A program made the position numbers and the translations under genes. This document shows positions 1-13,200 of a stretch of 64,000 nt of DNA, piece after piece. The notes beneath the pieces were generated by a model. The model was not told where the DNA came from. It searched no databases and saw only the letters and a list, made by a program, of their open reading frames with translations. How positions within the stretch are numbered: position 1 is the stretch's first letter; each line of letters opens with the position of its first letter. Source of the stretch: Pohlia nutans (lineage: Eukaryota; Streptophyta; Bryopsida; Bryales; Mniaceae); contig CM040099.1 in the NCBI GenBank assembly GCA_022496805.1, positions 4,342,501-4,406,500 on the forward strand. The letters are read 5' to 3'.

Positions 1-295
1 GTGATTTTTGAACTATTTTTTTTTTTGTCGGTATACGTTTTCGAATAGAATGGCGCTTTGGTAACGATCAGTTAGTGCTGTTTTAGGTTAGGAATCCGGA
101 ACTCTTACCACGCCTCCATTGATTTCTTTATGGCCGAATCGAAAGTAGTGAAAGAATTTTGTCGGTAGAAAGTTCACAAGTGTGAAAAGGAGGAGTTTTA
201 GGGCTATTCATTGATTTTTCCTGTTCAAAAAGGTGTAAACCTTTTTTTGTTTGAGCAGTTCTGGTGATTGAGTGCAGCTTTGGAGTTTGGTGAAG

Positions 296-3200
296 ATGCC
301 TCACGGGAAGTTAGATGTGTATGTGGAGGGCGCGGTGCAAATCAAAGATACCACAGTTTTAGGTGAATTTTTTTTGGTTTCTCTCTTTCTGTTGCCTGGA
401 TTGCTGGTTGCAATCAGAGTCCTATTTGCGGAATCTGTTCTTCATAATGGAAGAAGACAGTTGAACAGAAGCATCTGTGACAGGAATCTGATTGGTACCC
501 AATAGTTTTAGCTCTTGAACAACATAATTAGGGTAAAATGCAATGTAGAGGATACTCTTGCCGTCACGTTAATGATTTTAACCCATATGTAGGAGTGTGA
601 AAAATATCACTTTGGGTGCTATAAGAGCCAAATTTGTTTTAGATCAAATTGTTTTGTCAGTAATTTCTTATGCAAATCAAGGAATAGTAGACAACCTCAT
701 TTTCATTCAAAGATGAGTGGCTGTAGACACTTGGCCAACACCACTTGCTAATTGTAGGCCTGCCAAGCAAGTGTATTGGAAGAGATGAGTTCTTGTGCAG
801 CCGTATAGTATATTTTGTATTCGGTGGTAACAATGATCAAATATTTTTTAGTACAAAGTAAAATCAATAATCATGATGATATTAATATAACAATATATCA
901 CAATTCATGTATTAAACCACAATTGAACAATTATAAGGCTAAATACAGGTTGTAGAGAGGGATCCCAAGGGCCTTTTAAGGGGTAAGACCAAATGATACA
1001 ATAAGTGATTGGTTTCTATTCTTACTTGATGTTAGGAGATTTGAGAACAATGAGATTGGTTGGGTGCAGGAAAAGGAAGTCCTTATTGTACCCTGACGAT
1101 GGGCACCCAAGAGTTCAGCAGCCCTCCTGTTGCAGGTTCTCACTTCGACATACTGTGCTCATCAAGTTGTTGGTATTTTGTTTCAGTAATTAAATTAAAT
1201 TGTTTAGATAACATTATAAAAAGACCTCTGGCGAACCTCCCCATTAAATTGTGAGGAAGATGAATCTTCAGTTGTCTAATTTTACTGGAAACACTGTTTC
1301 ATTTAATAGAAGTAACAAGGCAGATTTGATTGGTTTTAAGGTAGGAGCACCCAATTCCGACAGTGTATCCAATGCCAATAATTTCTTGACATGGCAGTAA
1401 TCTTAGAACGTAAATCTAGGTGGATCATAGATAGTTTATTATTTTGGTCAACAAACAATAAGGACTCTATGACGTGCTTAAATTTTTGTTCTGAAATGAC
1501 TGCCTTGTGTAAAAATTATCGGCATTGGGTACACTGTTGGAATTGGGTGCTCCTACCTTAGACTCCTGTTGGGTATTCTCCTGGAAATAGATTGAAGCAC
1601 AGACTCTGAAAGTAAAGAAAAGTGTTTTTTTTTTGTTTTTTCCCTCCCCTTGCAGAGGGTGGCACTCATCCATATTTCAACACAAAGTTTGAATTTCAAG
1701 TTGATCGCACAACGGAGCAGATTGTGGTTAAAATCTTCAGCAAGAATACTCTGACAGACGACGACCTTCTCGGTTATTGCACGTAAGAATCGTGATCCCT
1801 CTCCCCCTCTTGAAATCCCATTGCTACCGAAAGCAATTCCACTTTTTGTTTCAATTCTGTTTTGTAAAGACTCTGTTCTTAACCTGTAAGCGTCGGAAAA
1901 TTGGACCCCTGCTGCAAATCATCTGTTTGTTTGTGTGAAAATGACTTCAGTTTGACATGATCGACACTGTTGATCTTGTAGTATAGAACAAGAGTTTTAA
2001 AATGATGTATTGCAATCAGAAAACTGAAATAAAATGAGAAAATGTCACTTTTGCAAAGTTCAGTGATGCAGATGGCCATATTGGGCGTATTTTGGACGCT
2101 TAGGGGTTAAGCTTACAGAGATTGAAAAATGTTGAAAAAGAAATCCAATGAATACTGAACTAGAAATTGAAGAATGGAATAAAGTGGTTTTTTATTTTGT
2201 AACCTTGGTTGGAGAGCATCAGAAAAAAAAGTCTTAGCCTGAAGTGTAAATAAGTTCGTACAACTCTCTAAGCATCGTCCAGGAAGAAGTCGAGTCACAT
2301 CCAAAGTTCTTTATTATTAATTGGCTGTTCATTGATATGCTTCAATTATTTCTTATACTTTTCACTTGAAATAATAAATGTTTTGAAGTATTGATTGGCT
2401 ACTAGCCCAAAGTTTTCATTTTGAATTGGCTATTTGAGAAATGAATCAGCTCATTTGTATAGTTCTCCCTGTAAAAACTTAACCTAATTCTCATCTACCC
2501 TATCGGGTAGATGAGAATTAGGTTAAGTTTCTAGCAAGAATCTATCTTAACCCCTAAAGGACCATAAGGCCACCAGGTGGCTCCTGATTTTTTCAGTAAT
2601 TTTGAGTAGGTTTTATGCAGATTCTTTTTTGATAGTTTTTAGTTTTTTTTTTTATTCAACATATATAATATTCTTCACTAATTCCATTGATATAAAATTT
2701 GGTTTCATTCAAATTATAATTTTCACAATATGATCGTTTAAGCTTGTCATTTTAAAACCATAAATCTTTGGTCCTTTAGGGGTTAAATGTATATTTTTCC
2801 TCCATGGCTGCTGGTGCAGAATTTTCTTCAAGGATGCCTTCTACCACAGCCATGTGGTACCCGTGACAACGTACGCCCTGACGCGCCCCTCCGGTCGACC
2901 CGGAGGTCACATCCACCTCTCCCTCACCTTCAAACCTCAACCGGTAAGCAGGATTTTGAAGTTGATGTGCTAGAGTCTCAATGGTTTAGAATCCATAATG
3001 TTATCTCTTCTTAATTGTATTTACAACTCACTAAAGAAGAATCTACAATTTATGACGTTCAAGTGCACAAACCTTCAAAGTCAAAGTATAATTAATGTTG
3101 ACTATTTTGAAATATTTTTTTGATTGTTAACCTACTTAGAATCAACCGCCGAACAATTAAGGGTAGGTTACCGCTAGGTGCTAGCTAGTGTTGGACTGAT

Positions 3201-5551
3201 ATGACATTCTTCTACAGTGAAACCTTTGACAATGGTTCATTCGTTTGAGGTTCATTACTCATAATGACTCTAATTCACTGAGAATCGAATAATACGAGTA
3301 CAACACTAGTATTAATTTGTAAATTATATTGGATAACCATGTCATTGATTGTCATTACCTAGTCCATAGCTCTTTCAATCTTTGAAATGCAAATCATTTT
3401 TTTGAGGTTTCATGGATTCCTACAACGTCTGCCATAACATTCTGTAGCTTTTATGGCCTCTGCTTTTCCTTCATGCACTTTGCACATCACCTTGAGACTC
3501 CACCTGTCCAATTGGCTAATGATGAAGTCCTGTTGGGTGTGCAATATGCTGCACCACCTACTGCAGAGCCAAGGTAGAGCTGGCACTGCATGCTAGTGAA
3601 TGTCAGGGTGATGGCTGATATGGGTACCCCCTCCAAATGGAGTGTGATTTTCGAGAAATATCTTTTTGGTCAGAAAAAACATTGGAAAATTACAAAAATT
3701 AGAGGGTGTTATAGACACCATGGCTGCAACCATATACATGGTGCTAAAGACGGAATTTTTAACACACATAAACTGAGTTAGACATAAGTCACATTATTTG
3801 AGACGTGTAAAAGTGGTACCCATATCAAGCCATTCCCCGTAATCCAACAGTAGAGAAGGGCCACTTTTTCTCACCTTTCTTTTCCTCCATTTGAGAAAAG
3901 TGGGCATTTAAAAAAAAAAAAAAAGTTTAGTTGTGTGTTATACTGAGGTTTCAAATGTTGCAGAGACTAGCAGTGCCACCGGGAGGTGGCTACATGCCAC
4001 CCCAACCGAGACCGGCAGGACCGGCGGGACCAGTGTACAGACAACCAAGACCAGTAGGACCTCCACAAGGTGCGCAGTACCGACAACCTCGCCCACCGCC
4101 ACCCCACCAACAACATGCTACTTATGGTGCTGGCCCTTCCGGCGCGGGGCTGCCATATCCACCTGATCTACCTCGCCGCATGGGCCAAGAAGACTCCAGC
4201 TCTCAAAGCTCACACAGCGACTCTGATGACGACCTGAAGGCTCCGGCCCCGTACGCACAGTTCCAGTACCAGCAACAACCACCTCCGCCGGGTCGCGGTC
4301 GCGGTCGCGGTCGCCGCCCCGGACCACCTCCAGGTCAGTGAATGCCCGCCTCCAGTACCTAAGTTCGGGACACACATGTAGTATCGGGAACCTCACCTCG
4401 GCAAATGTACCCCTTGGCTACATTCTACAGGTGATAATACACGGGAGGTTCCCGATACTACAGGTCTCATTAGGGGTATCAAAGGGCAAGCTTGTGAGGC
4501 AACATCGGGTGCATCTTGTAATCCATCCTCATCAAAACAATTGCCTTCTACTTGCGAATTGAAATCCTGGGGTTTTGCCATTGCCCTTTAACCTCTTAAG
4601 GATCAAGGATTCATGGTTTTAAACTGACTATGTTCAATTGTTCATATTGTGAAAACTATAATTCAGATGGGACCAAATTTTATGTCATCAGAATCAATGA
4701 AGAACGTTGCATGTGTTGGTCAAAAAATAAATAAACTTGATCACATATGACCTACTCAAAACTGCTAAATGAAATAAGTTGAAATCTGTTGAACACTAGT
4801 ATGAGTTTGACAATTTGCTTGAAGTTATGATTTTGAGTTGTGATGAACTGGATCACTCGTAGGTCGCGGGCGACCACTGGGTCCGAACCAAGGGGTCCGA
4901 GCTCCTGCTCCACCAAACAACAACTATAACAACCTGTTGCAGAACTTTGGAGGAGCATTGATGCAAAACTTAGGCGGAGCACTGGTGGGATCTCTGCTGA
5001 GCTCCGAGGGCGATGGTGGGTCCGACTGGGGCGGCGGCGGCGGCGATGGGTCCGACTGGGGTGGCGGTGGTGATGGCGACGGCGGGTCGTATGGCCAAGT
5101 GGAGACGGCGAGCTATGGAAGTAGTGCTGGCGAGGAGCAGAGCTACTACGAAAGCAACGAGGCTGTGGTGGAGGTGGACTACGAAAGCAATGGGGCTGTG
5201 ATGGAGGTGGAGTACGTTGAAACTTACGAGGTGAGCCAGGATGCTGGTGGCCCGGGATTCGCACCACAACCCGCAGGCGTGTATGCCGGTCCCCCTGCTC
5301 GTGGCCGTGGCGGGGTACCAGCTCGGGGTCATGCCGGACCGCCGGGACGTGCAGGGCCTCCAGTTGGGCGTGCCGGGCCCGGGATGATGCCCGGCAGAGG
5401 GGCCCGGGGACGGGGACCACCACCAATGGCCAGAGGAGGACCGACACCTATGGCTAGAGGAGGACCGGCACCTATGGCTAGAGGAGGACCGCGTCCTATG
5501 GGTAGAGGAGGACCTCCACCCATGCGAGGCAGAGCAGCTGCCGCTTTCTAG
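296..5551 (+). CDS. C2-domain protein with Pro/Gly/Arg-rich C-terminal tail
   Basis: Six exons assembled by hand: 296-362, 1070-1135, 1656-1782, 2820-2943, 3964-4333, 4863-5551. All junctions are GT-AG and phases match (1,1,2,0,1), giving 480 aa. Residues 1-128 form a single C2 domain: a KLDVYVEGA first strand, GKGSPYCTLTMG where other plant C2 proteins have GKSDPYV, then VVKIFSKNTLTDDDLLGYC. C2 domains bind membrane lipid, often with calcium; several usual Asp ligands are replaced here, so calcium binding is doubtful. Residues 129-480 are low complexity: Pro/Gln-rich, then an acidic Ser/Asp patch, Gly/Asp-rich GSDWGGGG repeats, and a terminal RGG-like array (PMARGGP repeated with a 27-bp period near 5430-5530). 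Such tails often bind RNA or proteins; that is inference. The introns carry several MITEs. The start is the ATG at 296, because the upstream frame has only GTG. Confidence 0.85.
1337..1560. mobile_element. TA-flanked AGGTAG-type MITE in C2-gene intron 2
   Basis: A 224-bp element starting TAAGGTAGGAGCACCCAATT and ending with the inverted copy ending CTCCTACCTTA. Flanking TA dinucleotides fit a Tc1/mariner-like target duplication. The interior is related to the copies at 12222-12443 and 34023-34597 (shared tract around 'atcttagaac...aaatctaggt'). Confidence 0.75.
1879..2110. mobile_element. TTAA-bounded MITE, family C
   Basis: 232 bp in C2-gene intron 3. Left end TTAACCTGTAAGCGTC, right end GGACGCTTAGGGGTTAA. 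The interior matches 19583-19837 in inverted orientation (shared 'gtatagaacaagag' and 'aaaatgatgtattg' tracts on opposite strands). Confidence 0.7.
2475..2530. repeat. Perfect 26-bp palindrome with 4-bp loop
   Basis: Left arm 2475-2500 and right arm 2505-2530 are exact reverse complements (core CTAATTCTCATCTACCC) around a TATC spacer. It could be a very short fold-back MITE or a structured intron element. It lies 16 bp before the next TTAA element. Confidence 0.85.
2547..2786. mobile_element. TTAA-bounded piggyBac-like MITE, family A
   Basis: 240 bp, from TTAACCCCTAAAGGACCATA to GGTCCTTTAGGGGTTAA. No duplication lies outside the TTAA pair, so TTAA itself is the target duplication. The interior (acctactcaaaa-type tract in reverse, and 'aaccataaatc') is shared with 6999-7223, 19082-19318 and 37881-38116. 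It ends 33 bp before the C2-gene exon 4. Confidence 0.8.
4378..4462. repeat. Inverted repeat (TGTAGTATCGGGAACCT) in C2-gene intron 5
   Basis: TGTAGTATCGGGAACCT at 4378-4394 and its exact reverse complement at 4446-4462. The right half with its flank (gataatacacggg) recurs at 25130-25146, so it is part of a dispersed element. Confidence 0.6.
4588..4776. mobile_element. Truncated TTAA family A element
   Basis: Left end TTAACCTCTTAAGGATCAAGG followed by the family A interior (gattcatggtttt, ttcatattgtgaaaa, gacctactcaaaactgc). The right TTAA terminus is missing. Confidence 0.6.
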
Positions 5552-5568
5552 CTTTAGTTTTGCATATT

Positions 5569-5965
5569 AGAGCATGTCCACCAATGGCAAATTTCTTGTT
5601 AAAAATTGAAGTCTTGATTTGACTTAGAGCTTCTCCACTGGGACACTGGTGAGGCTCCGACACACGGGCCAAGGGATGAAAAACATGTGTTTTTGTGCTC
5701 CTTTGGAGTGTGCTTGGAGAGGGCACATGGAAAATGGAAAATATCGAGAGCCCTCTCAATTCCTCATGGAAACTAAGATTAAAACAATCTTTGTTTGGAT
5801 AATGATGTCATCATCTACCTTTTTAGCTTTCACTTCACATGTGGTTACTTGTGAGTGGTTCATCATCTTGTGAAGACCGTGTGTGGGTGGAGGAGTGCAT
5901 CTTTGAAGGCCTTTGTTTTGGATGTAGGAAGGGCCAATTGCATTTGTTGTGGTGGAGATGCTCAG
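5569..5965. mobile_element. AGAGCAT-ended MITE downstream of the C2 gene
   Basis: Starts AGAGCATGTCCACCAATGG and ends near GTGGTGGAGATGCTC, an imperfect inverted pair with the same end type as 10536-10806, 37718-38268, 47983-48287, 53268-53685 and 54932-55422. It begins 18 bp after the C2 stop codon, so it may supply 3' UTR sequence. Confidence 0.55.
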
Positions 5966-6998
5966 AGGTAGAAATACCATAATTTGAGACACTCCTAAGA
6001 GCCGTGTCATAATTTGTTGTTGAAATCGTGTTGTTGGGTGCCATTTTCTAAGCACATTTATAACAACACACTAGGACTAGTATTAGTATATTTTAGTCAA
6101 GTTGTTGAATTCTAAACAATGCTTTCTTTAAAATGCACATGCAATGTAAAAAGTGCAAGAGGCACAAAATTATGATCATGAACCTAAATTGTGAATTTTA
6201 TGAAGTTGGCAAATTTTCAGGAGATCTAATATGATGTGTTCTTTGGAGAATCCTTTGAACAGACATTTGATCATAGTAATATTTTTGCTTGTCCTTTCAG
6301 AACAAGCCGCAGTCCTGGATACTCCATCGATGAAAAAACCCAGTTTAAAGCATTTGCTCAACACGATTTTCCAGTAGCTCCAATAATTAATTTATTAATT
6401 ATTGAGAATGTGATGAAGCTCCGTATCCAAGCCAAAAGCTCTAATTGTACTACTGTGAACTCACCATAAAAAAGGATTTTTAAACTGATGTTACAGAGTC
6501 TCTATGGTTGAGAGGAGGATTAGAGCTTTTCTTAATAGTACTTACCACCAAAAAAAACTGATTTAAAGAAAATGCGATTAACGAAATTTGAGTGCATTAA
6601 TCTAACATTGCTGGATTTTAAAGTTGGAGACATTGACTATTATGAGCTTTTAGAATAACATTTATAATTCAACAATCGTTCGAGAGGAGGTTTAGTATTA
6701 TAAAAATAGTATAACAAATGAGATTTGAGTGCACAAACTTACCTTTCAGATTGATGCACTATTGAATTTCGATGCACTATTGAATTTTGAAGCTGAAATT
6801 TTGACAATCATGATCTTTTAGCGTAACACTTAAATCCATTCAACCATCTTATGGTTGCAAGGAGGACTAGAACCAATAATGCTAGCCCTTCTAAATTGTA
6901 CTAACAACCACTGAAAGAATTTGATTATCGACCAATGAGATTTGAGTGTACAAACTTACCTTCTAGATAAAAATAGTCTGAGTTTTGAAACCTGAAAC
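5966..6998. other. Intergenic AT-rich DNA, no gene recognised
   Basis: Weakly repetitive. A tract resembling 'tgagatttgagtgcacaaacttacctt' recurs at about 6715-6750 and 6938-6965. A short open frame near 6300-6470 has no recognisable domain. The TPR-gene 5' UTR or a non-coding first exon may lie here. Confidence 0.4.
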
Positions 6999-7223
6999 TT
7001 AACCCCTAAAGGAACAAGAAGCCCAAATTGGGCTTCATGTTTTATTCAACAATTTTGAGTAGGTCTTATGTGGACTTCTATTTGTTCAAATTTATTTATT
7101 TTTTGACCAACACAGGAAACATTCTTCATTGATTCTAGTGATATGGAACTTGTATTCATCTAAATTTTATTTTTCACAATTTGACATTTTAAAACCATGA
7201 ATCCTTGGTCCTTTAGGCGTTAA
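6999..7223. mobile_element. TTAA-bounded MITE, family A
   Basis: 225 bp, TTAACCCCTAAAGGAACAAG to TTGGTCCTTTAGGCGTTAA. The interior matches 2547-2786. It ends 57 bp before the TPR-gene start codon, so it sits in the promoter or 5' UTR. Confidence 0.75.
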
Positions 7224-7280
7224 ACTATTATGATCTTTTAGCATATTTATTATACGTTCCGCGATAAGAAGTCTGTGAAG

Positions 7281-10200
7281 ATGTGGCACGGAAGGAGGCA
7301 GACGTTGCCGTCTGCAAGGAGAGAAAGTACAGTGAAAAAGAAGCCAAAAAACAAAAGGCCTTCACTATGGCAGCGCTTCAGCATCAGGAACCCGGAGCAC
7401 TTCGAGGATGCCATCCTTGCCACGGGATTGGGGCGGCACCCGGACTTCATGATTCCCACCGAGCCGCACACGTTCGGGTCTGATGGCATTGTGCACTTGG
7501 ACAGGCCAGTGATATTGTTATGTTTTTCTCAAACAATACTAAAATGAAGAACTTCCATAACATCACTAATAGAAATCAGGGAAAAAAATATTGCACTGGA
7601 TTTCAGCTGTGGTTCTTTAGACCACCCTGAATTGAAGTTGGAAAACAAGTGTAGAATTTTCATTTGCTCATTTTTAAATTCATGAGTGCCAAGTTTCGTG
7701 GCCTAAAGATTTATCAAAATATAATTATTGCAAATTTACTAAGGGGTATGTTTTTTAAGGTCATTAAGTTAATGTTGATGAAAATATGACATCTCATGCT
7801 TTTAAAATCTAATCTTTCATCATGCATAATCCTTTAACATAAGTACTTCTCAAAAATATTAGTCACCTGTCAATATGAAGCATGAAGTTGCACACTTGTT
7901 TCATGACCATTCAAAGTTCATGTTTGAAAATCACACCATTATGCATACATGTGTATCTGTTAGTAAATTTGCAACAATTACATTTTGATAAATTTCTAGG
8001 CCACAAAAATTGTTATACATGTAATTAATGCCTAAAAGAACATGTGAAAAAATAGAAAAAAAGAAAATGAGTAAAATTATTTTGTGCAAAATGTTTCACT
8101 GGGACAGGCTCCGGCACTTGAACATGGGCCACATCAATGAGCGCTACCACCAGGACTACTTCCACCCAGCCAAGCGGCCCAGCCAAATCAAGGAGCAAGA
8201 GCTGGAAATCCGAGACAAAGAACCCGTGTTTCCGCTCCGCCAGGTCCAATGTCCGGGGAGACCCCGGGGGAGACTCGACCTTAGTTACAAATTAGCCCAT
8301 TGAAATTCAGTATTGTCTAATCAATTTCAAAAATCTTGAGGAAAAAAATTGATCATTTGACACGGAAATCAGAGAATGTTTTCTATTTTCTTAATAAAAG
8401 TAAAAAAAGGTGCCTGTGCCGAGGCATATGGGCAACACTTGCCTAGAATTGGGCAACATTGCCTTGGCACACGCACCTTTTCTACTAGTGTAAAGCTATC
8501 CGAGAGAACACTCCAAAAAATCAGTTGGTTCCAGAAAATGTAGGATCTTAACTGGTTAACCTCTAAAGGATCAGCCCAGATCCTCGGGCTTGGTTTTCTC
8601 AAATTTCAAACCACTTTGACCATGAATCGCTAAATAAATTTTTTTATGATATTTTTTCAACCATCATCCATGACAATAATAGAATATACCTACCTTTTTA
8701 GAATGTAATTCACTTATGTATTTTGAGGCTAAAACTCAAAAATACTCCTTTTCTTTCTAAATTTGGTAATATTCTTTAAGGGTTAAGCTAAAATTTCTCG
8801 GGTGGAAGTATGCTACGGGTACAGAAAAAGTACATAAGAAGTACAATTTTTTTGGAGGTGCTAAACTTTGAGTGTAGAAGTGACTTGTTAAATATTCTTG
8901 AAATGCAAATTTTTGTTCTAATAAAGGAGGGATACCTCATAAACATTATATTCAAGTATTTGGCAGAGTATTTAGTACATTAATTACCTTTCATTTTAGT
9001 ATTTTTATTCAAAATGAAAGTACCATAAGAAGTTTTAAAATTGGCAAAAGTACTCCATATCTTCTAAACTATAATATATTTAGATTGGTTGTTTTGCTTG
9101 TAAAAAGAATGTTACAATATTTTCTTGAATTTGTAGTATATGACGGCCTAAGGTCTTTGCTTGAAAATGTTTTGATGGTTTAGTGCAATTATTTTCAACG
9201 GTAAGTTCTCACACGATGGTAGCAAATTTCCCACCATCAATTAGTGCTACGAGACCATTATATTGTTTTCTAGAATGGCTTATGTTGATAACCGAAGTGT
9301 AAAAAGTACTAAATGTTACCAAAATAGTACTGAAAAGTATAGAATTTTTTTGCCCAAAGTGTAGCACCCTTAGTGTACTTTAACCCTCCCTGGAATGTGA
9401 CCAGGTCTTGAAGCAGGCGAGGAAGAGCGTGCAACCCATCAAGATTAAGCTGGATCGGACCGCAGACCGGCGAAGGTCCACCTCTGCCATGGCCGAACAT
9501 GCCAAGGCAGAGTTTGATCCCAGTGGCATCAAGGGTGGCTTCTTCACAGTCGAGCAAGGCATCGGCACGGGCCGAGGGAACTCTCCTATTTATCAGCAAA
9601 AATGGTTTTGGGAAGACTCGGATGACGTCGAGGATCCCGTCTACAATCTCTCCCTTGTGAAACAATCTGGCATCAAACCAACCGACAGTGAACCCATGCC
9701 GGGTTAGTACCTCACCTAAAGTCACAATAAGGGCTGCTTTCAGTGAACTCGTTGAAAGTTGTGAGCACTACATTAGAGTTAACCAAAAACAGAAGAGGGA
9801 GTTCAATTGGAGTTCAATTTGTCTTCAAAGATTTATTTGGACCCTATTATTTGTTTGCACGTCATTATGGAATATTTTGTTCACACGGACATGGGATCAA
9901 TATGTTACTCACAGAACCGGACTCGGTGTTTTCACATGTTGGAAAGAGGCTCAACAAAAGAGCTGGAAAAGTCACTATATGGTAAGAGATTTTCATGCCA
10001 AGCAACAATTTAAGTTGAGTTGAATTGTAATCACCTTGAATTACATAACATACTTAAGCTGTTTTAGTATGGTCCCTTTTCTACAAGAAATTCTTTAAAT
10101 TAAAGGTTTATAATGTTATTGTAGAAGCATCATTTCAGCTGTTGAGAAACGATGCTTCTACAATAGCATTGGAATGTACAAAAGGGACCAAGTCAAGGCA

Positions 10201-13200
10201 ACTCAAGAATGTTACATGTGTTTTTAGAAACATTTTTGTTGTCTCTGCCCCACCAGGGGAGAGACTACGAAAACGCTTTGTTTTTAAGGAGTTACATGGC
10301 TGAACAGTACAAACAAGGTGTAAAAGTAAATCTTAAGTATATATTAAGGCAGAGACTACGCGACTAGCCGCTTGTTTTTGACGGTAAGGATGGAGTGCTC
10401 CTTTGTTGAGCAGGCGTGATGCAGTGAACCCCAAAACAGCAGCACCTTTGAAACCAGCTCCATTCAGAGGATTAGCAGCTGCTGCTCAGAAAGGTCACAT
10501 GGAGCTTGCATTTGGACCCAAACCGCCCGGAGGTAAGAGCAACCCCACCGGTGTTTCTGTATCCCTAAAAAGTTTACAGACAAGACCTCAACTTCGATGG
10601 AGATACAGAAACTTGCATTCCACTCATTGTTTTCCTCATCTGTGTCTGTAAATGCAGCCAAGAATAGAGATATTTGTGTAATTTAGGTGCATTTCTCTAT
10701 CCTAACAAACAAGGTCTCATCTGTATAAAGTCTAAGGTTGATTAGCTTGAGACTTCATGGTTAGAAAGGTTTTTGTAGATATGAAACCCCGGTGGAGATG
10801 CTCTAAGAGTATGCCCTACCACTGAATTCTCTTATGAATTTGAAAAAGTGAATTAAAAAGCACTTGTATTTAATGTTACATATTCAAGGAGGATGAGAGA
10901 CCCATTGAATATGAGTCACGATATAATGATACTTCAATATGTTCACTGTCCAGACCTCGGTCCAGACAAACAAACATTTTATTCACGCCAGCCTTGAAAG
11001 AAGACCAAAGTTCTTAATCATCTTTATCTAGGCATTACAAAGTAGGATTATTTATCTCTTTAAAGTATGTTCATTGCACATCTTGAGATGTGAAGTACAA
11101 ATTATGCAGAGAAGATGTGGCCCATGAGCGTGTTCTTGCGAATGGCGCCACCCAAGGAGCTCCGTACTGTGGAGAGAATCAGTCCAGACGAACAGAAGCT
11201 GGATCTTCAGAAGGGTTTAGGAATAGGTAAGCAATTTATGGGGCTCTGGACCGAATGGGAGTAGGCATTACATCAACGTGATCGAGGTACATTTATACCC
11301 AAAAGTGAGAAAGTTTGAATATAATTGAGGTACATTTATACCCGAAAGTGAGAAAGTTTGAGTAGGGTCTTAGTCTACCCTCCATACAATGACACTCCAT
11401 AATATGACGATATTACTTTTTCAAGTAATACACATGTGAAACTTCTTTCTGACTAATCAAGAGCTTCTCAAACATGTCATAATAAAGAGGGACAATTGTA
11501 AATTGTTTGATGGTTATTTGAACATTGAGCCCTAGTCACATTTAGCTCTGTAAGTGCACTATGAAAGGGATGGAGCCTCTCATAACGTAGCCACTTGTTT
11601 CATGCGTTTTGACGGCATGAACTGTAATAAAATGGTAATTGAGAGATAATTGTACAAAGTCAAGTTGTTTAATGAAATGTTTTTGAGGAAGCAACCACTG
11701 TTCTTTTCTTCTTTCAAAATCATTTGGTCATGGCCCCTTGGTGCATTACTTAAGAAGTTGGTTTTAAGGATCTCAACCAAGATGTGACTTTCATAAAAAT
11801 TACTAGATTTTTTTCCTAAAACTTATAAATTCAACTGGTCAATTGCCAATTGTCAATAAGTCAATCTATAACAAGAGGCCAGTTCTCCCTGTTCATTGGT
11901 CTGATGAGCCGATTCCTTGCCTAGATAGGAGCAAAGACTCAAATGCTGGATTTTGCAACGAAAGCTGAGGCCTTACGACGTCAAATGGATCCTGCCAAGT
12001 ACAAGGAAGAAGCCCGTGCTTACCTTTGCAAAGGTGTATTGCACGACAATGCCCAGGTTTATATCCATCATCTCAATAAGGCATTAACCCCTAAACGTCT
12101 GAAAATGTCTTTACGGCAAGAAGAATATGGTATATTTTTCTTGTATTTGGAATGGATCCACACCTTTGATGGGTTTGAGTTCAAATATAGTTCAAAACTG
12201 TAAAGCTTTTCATAACACGTGTAAGGTAGAGGGCTCCAATACCAAGAGAGTTGTGATTTCAAGAGAATCTAGGCACAATAATCATCTTAGAACTTAAATC
12301 TAGGTAAACCATAGATAACTTATCATTTTGGTCAACATCCAATAAGAACTCTATGATGTGCTTAGATTTGTGTTCTAAAATAAATGCATGGTTTAGAATC
12401 TCTTGGAATTTTAACCCTGTTGATTTTGGAGCCCTCTACCTTAGTGCGGCTCTTGGTACAAGTGACTATCAGTTTCTACGTATCTTTGTTAACTGGTACT
12501 GTACTATTTTTCACACTAAGGCTCCAGGAGAATTGTGTTACGAATTCAACATAATGCCTAAACCAATACCCATACAAAAAATTAAAGCATTAGGCAGGCA
12601 GGAATCACCTCTAAATTCAGTGACTCAAAATGAAAAGTTTGCCGTCCCACCAGGAATTCACACAAGCAGTGGAGAGCTACAGGAAATATCTGGACATATG
12701 CGAAAGAATCAACGATGTGGAAGGACAAGCGCTCGCCCACAATTTCATAGGCTGCTCTCTACAAGAAAAGGAAAACCTCAAACTGGCCGCCATGAAGAAT
12801 GAGAATTTTAAGATCCAACTTCCTCAATCGTCTGTTGTTGAGGTACCATGCTCCACTAGTAGAAAAGGTGTATGTGTTGAGGCAGATGCCCAAGTAAATG
12901 GACAGCACTTGCCTAAAACTGAGCAACATTGCCTTAGCATATGCACCTTTTCTAATAGTGCTCACAAGGTTACATTCTTCAATTTTTTCCCCCAAAGTAA
13001 ATTAGTTTTTTAATGGGATGTAATTTGAAATACCATAGCACTAATATTTGTCGTGTTGTAGTGATTCTGTAAACTTAATCATTAAAAACTAAGCTTAAAG
13101 TAACTTGCTTGAGGTTCCAACCTTAAATAGAATGAAGAGGATACACTTAAAACTCTTTCGTCACACCTTAGGCAACCAATGTGTAATGTCATTCTTGAGT

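Noticed and set aside
2547..2786. Telomere-derived sequence (CCCTAAA in element ends)
   Set aside because: Only one CCCTAAA unit per end, always inside an inverted repeat bounded by TTAA; the genuine telomere-type tracts are those in the CIA30 intron.
4752..5447. 231-aa minus-strand frame rich in His/Arg/Pro
   Set aside because: Antisense shadow of the Gly-rich exon 6 of the C2 gene.
6236..6469. Open frame upstream of the TPR gene with a plausible acceptor at 6300
   Set aside because: No donor that clearly joins to the exon at 7281 and no domain; it could be 5' UTR but cannot be supported.
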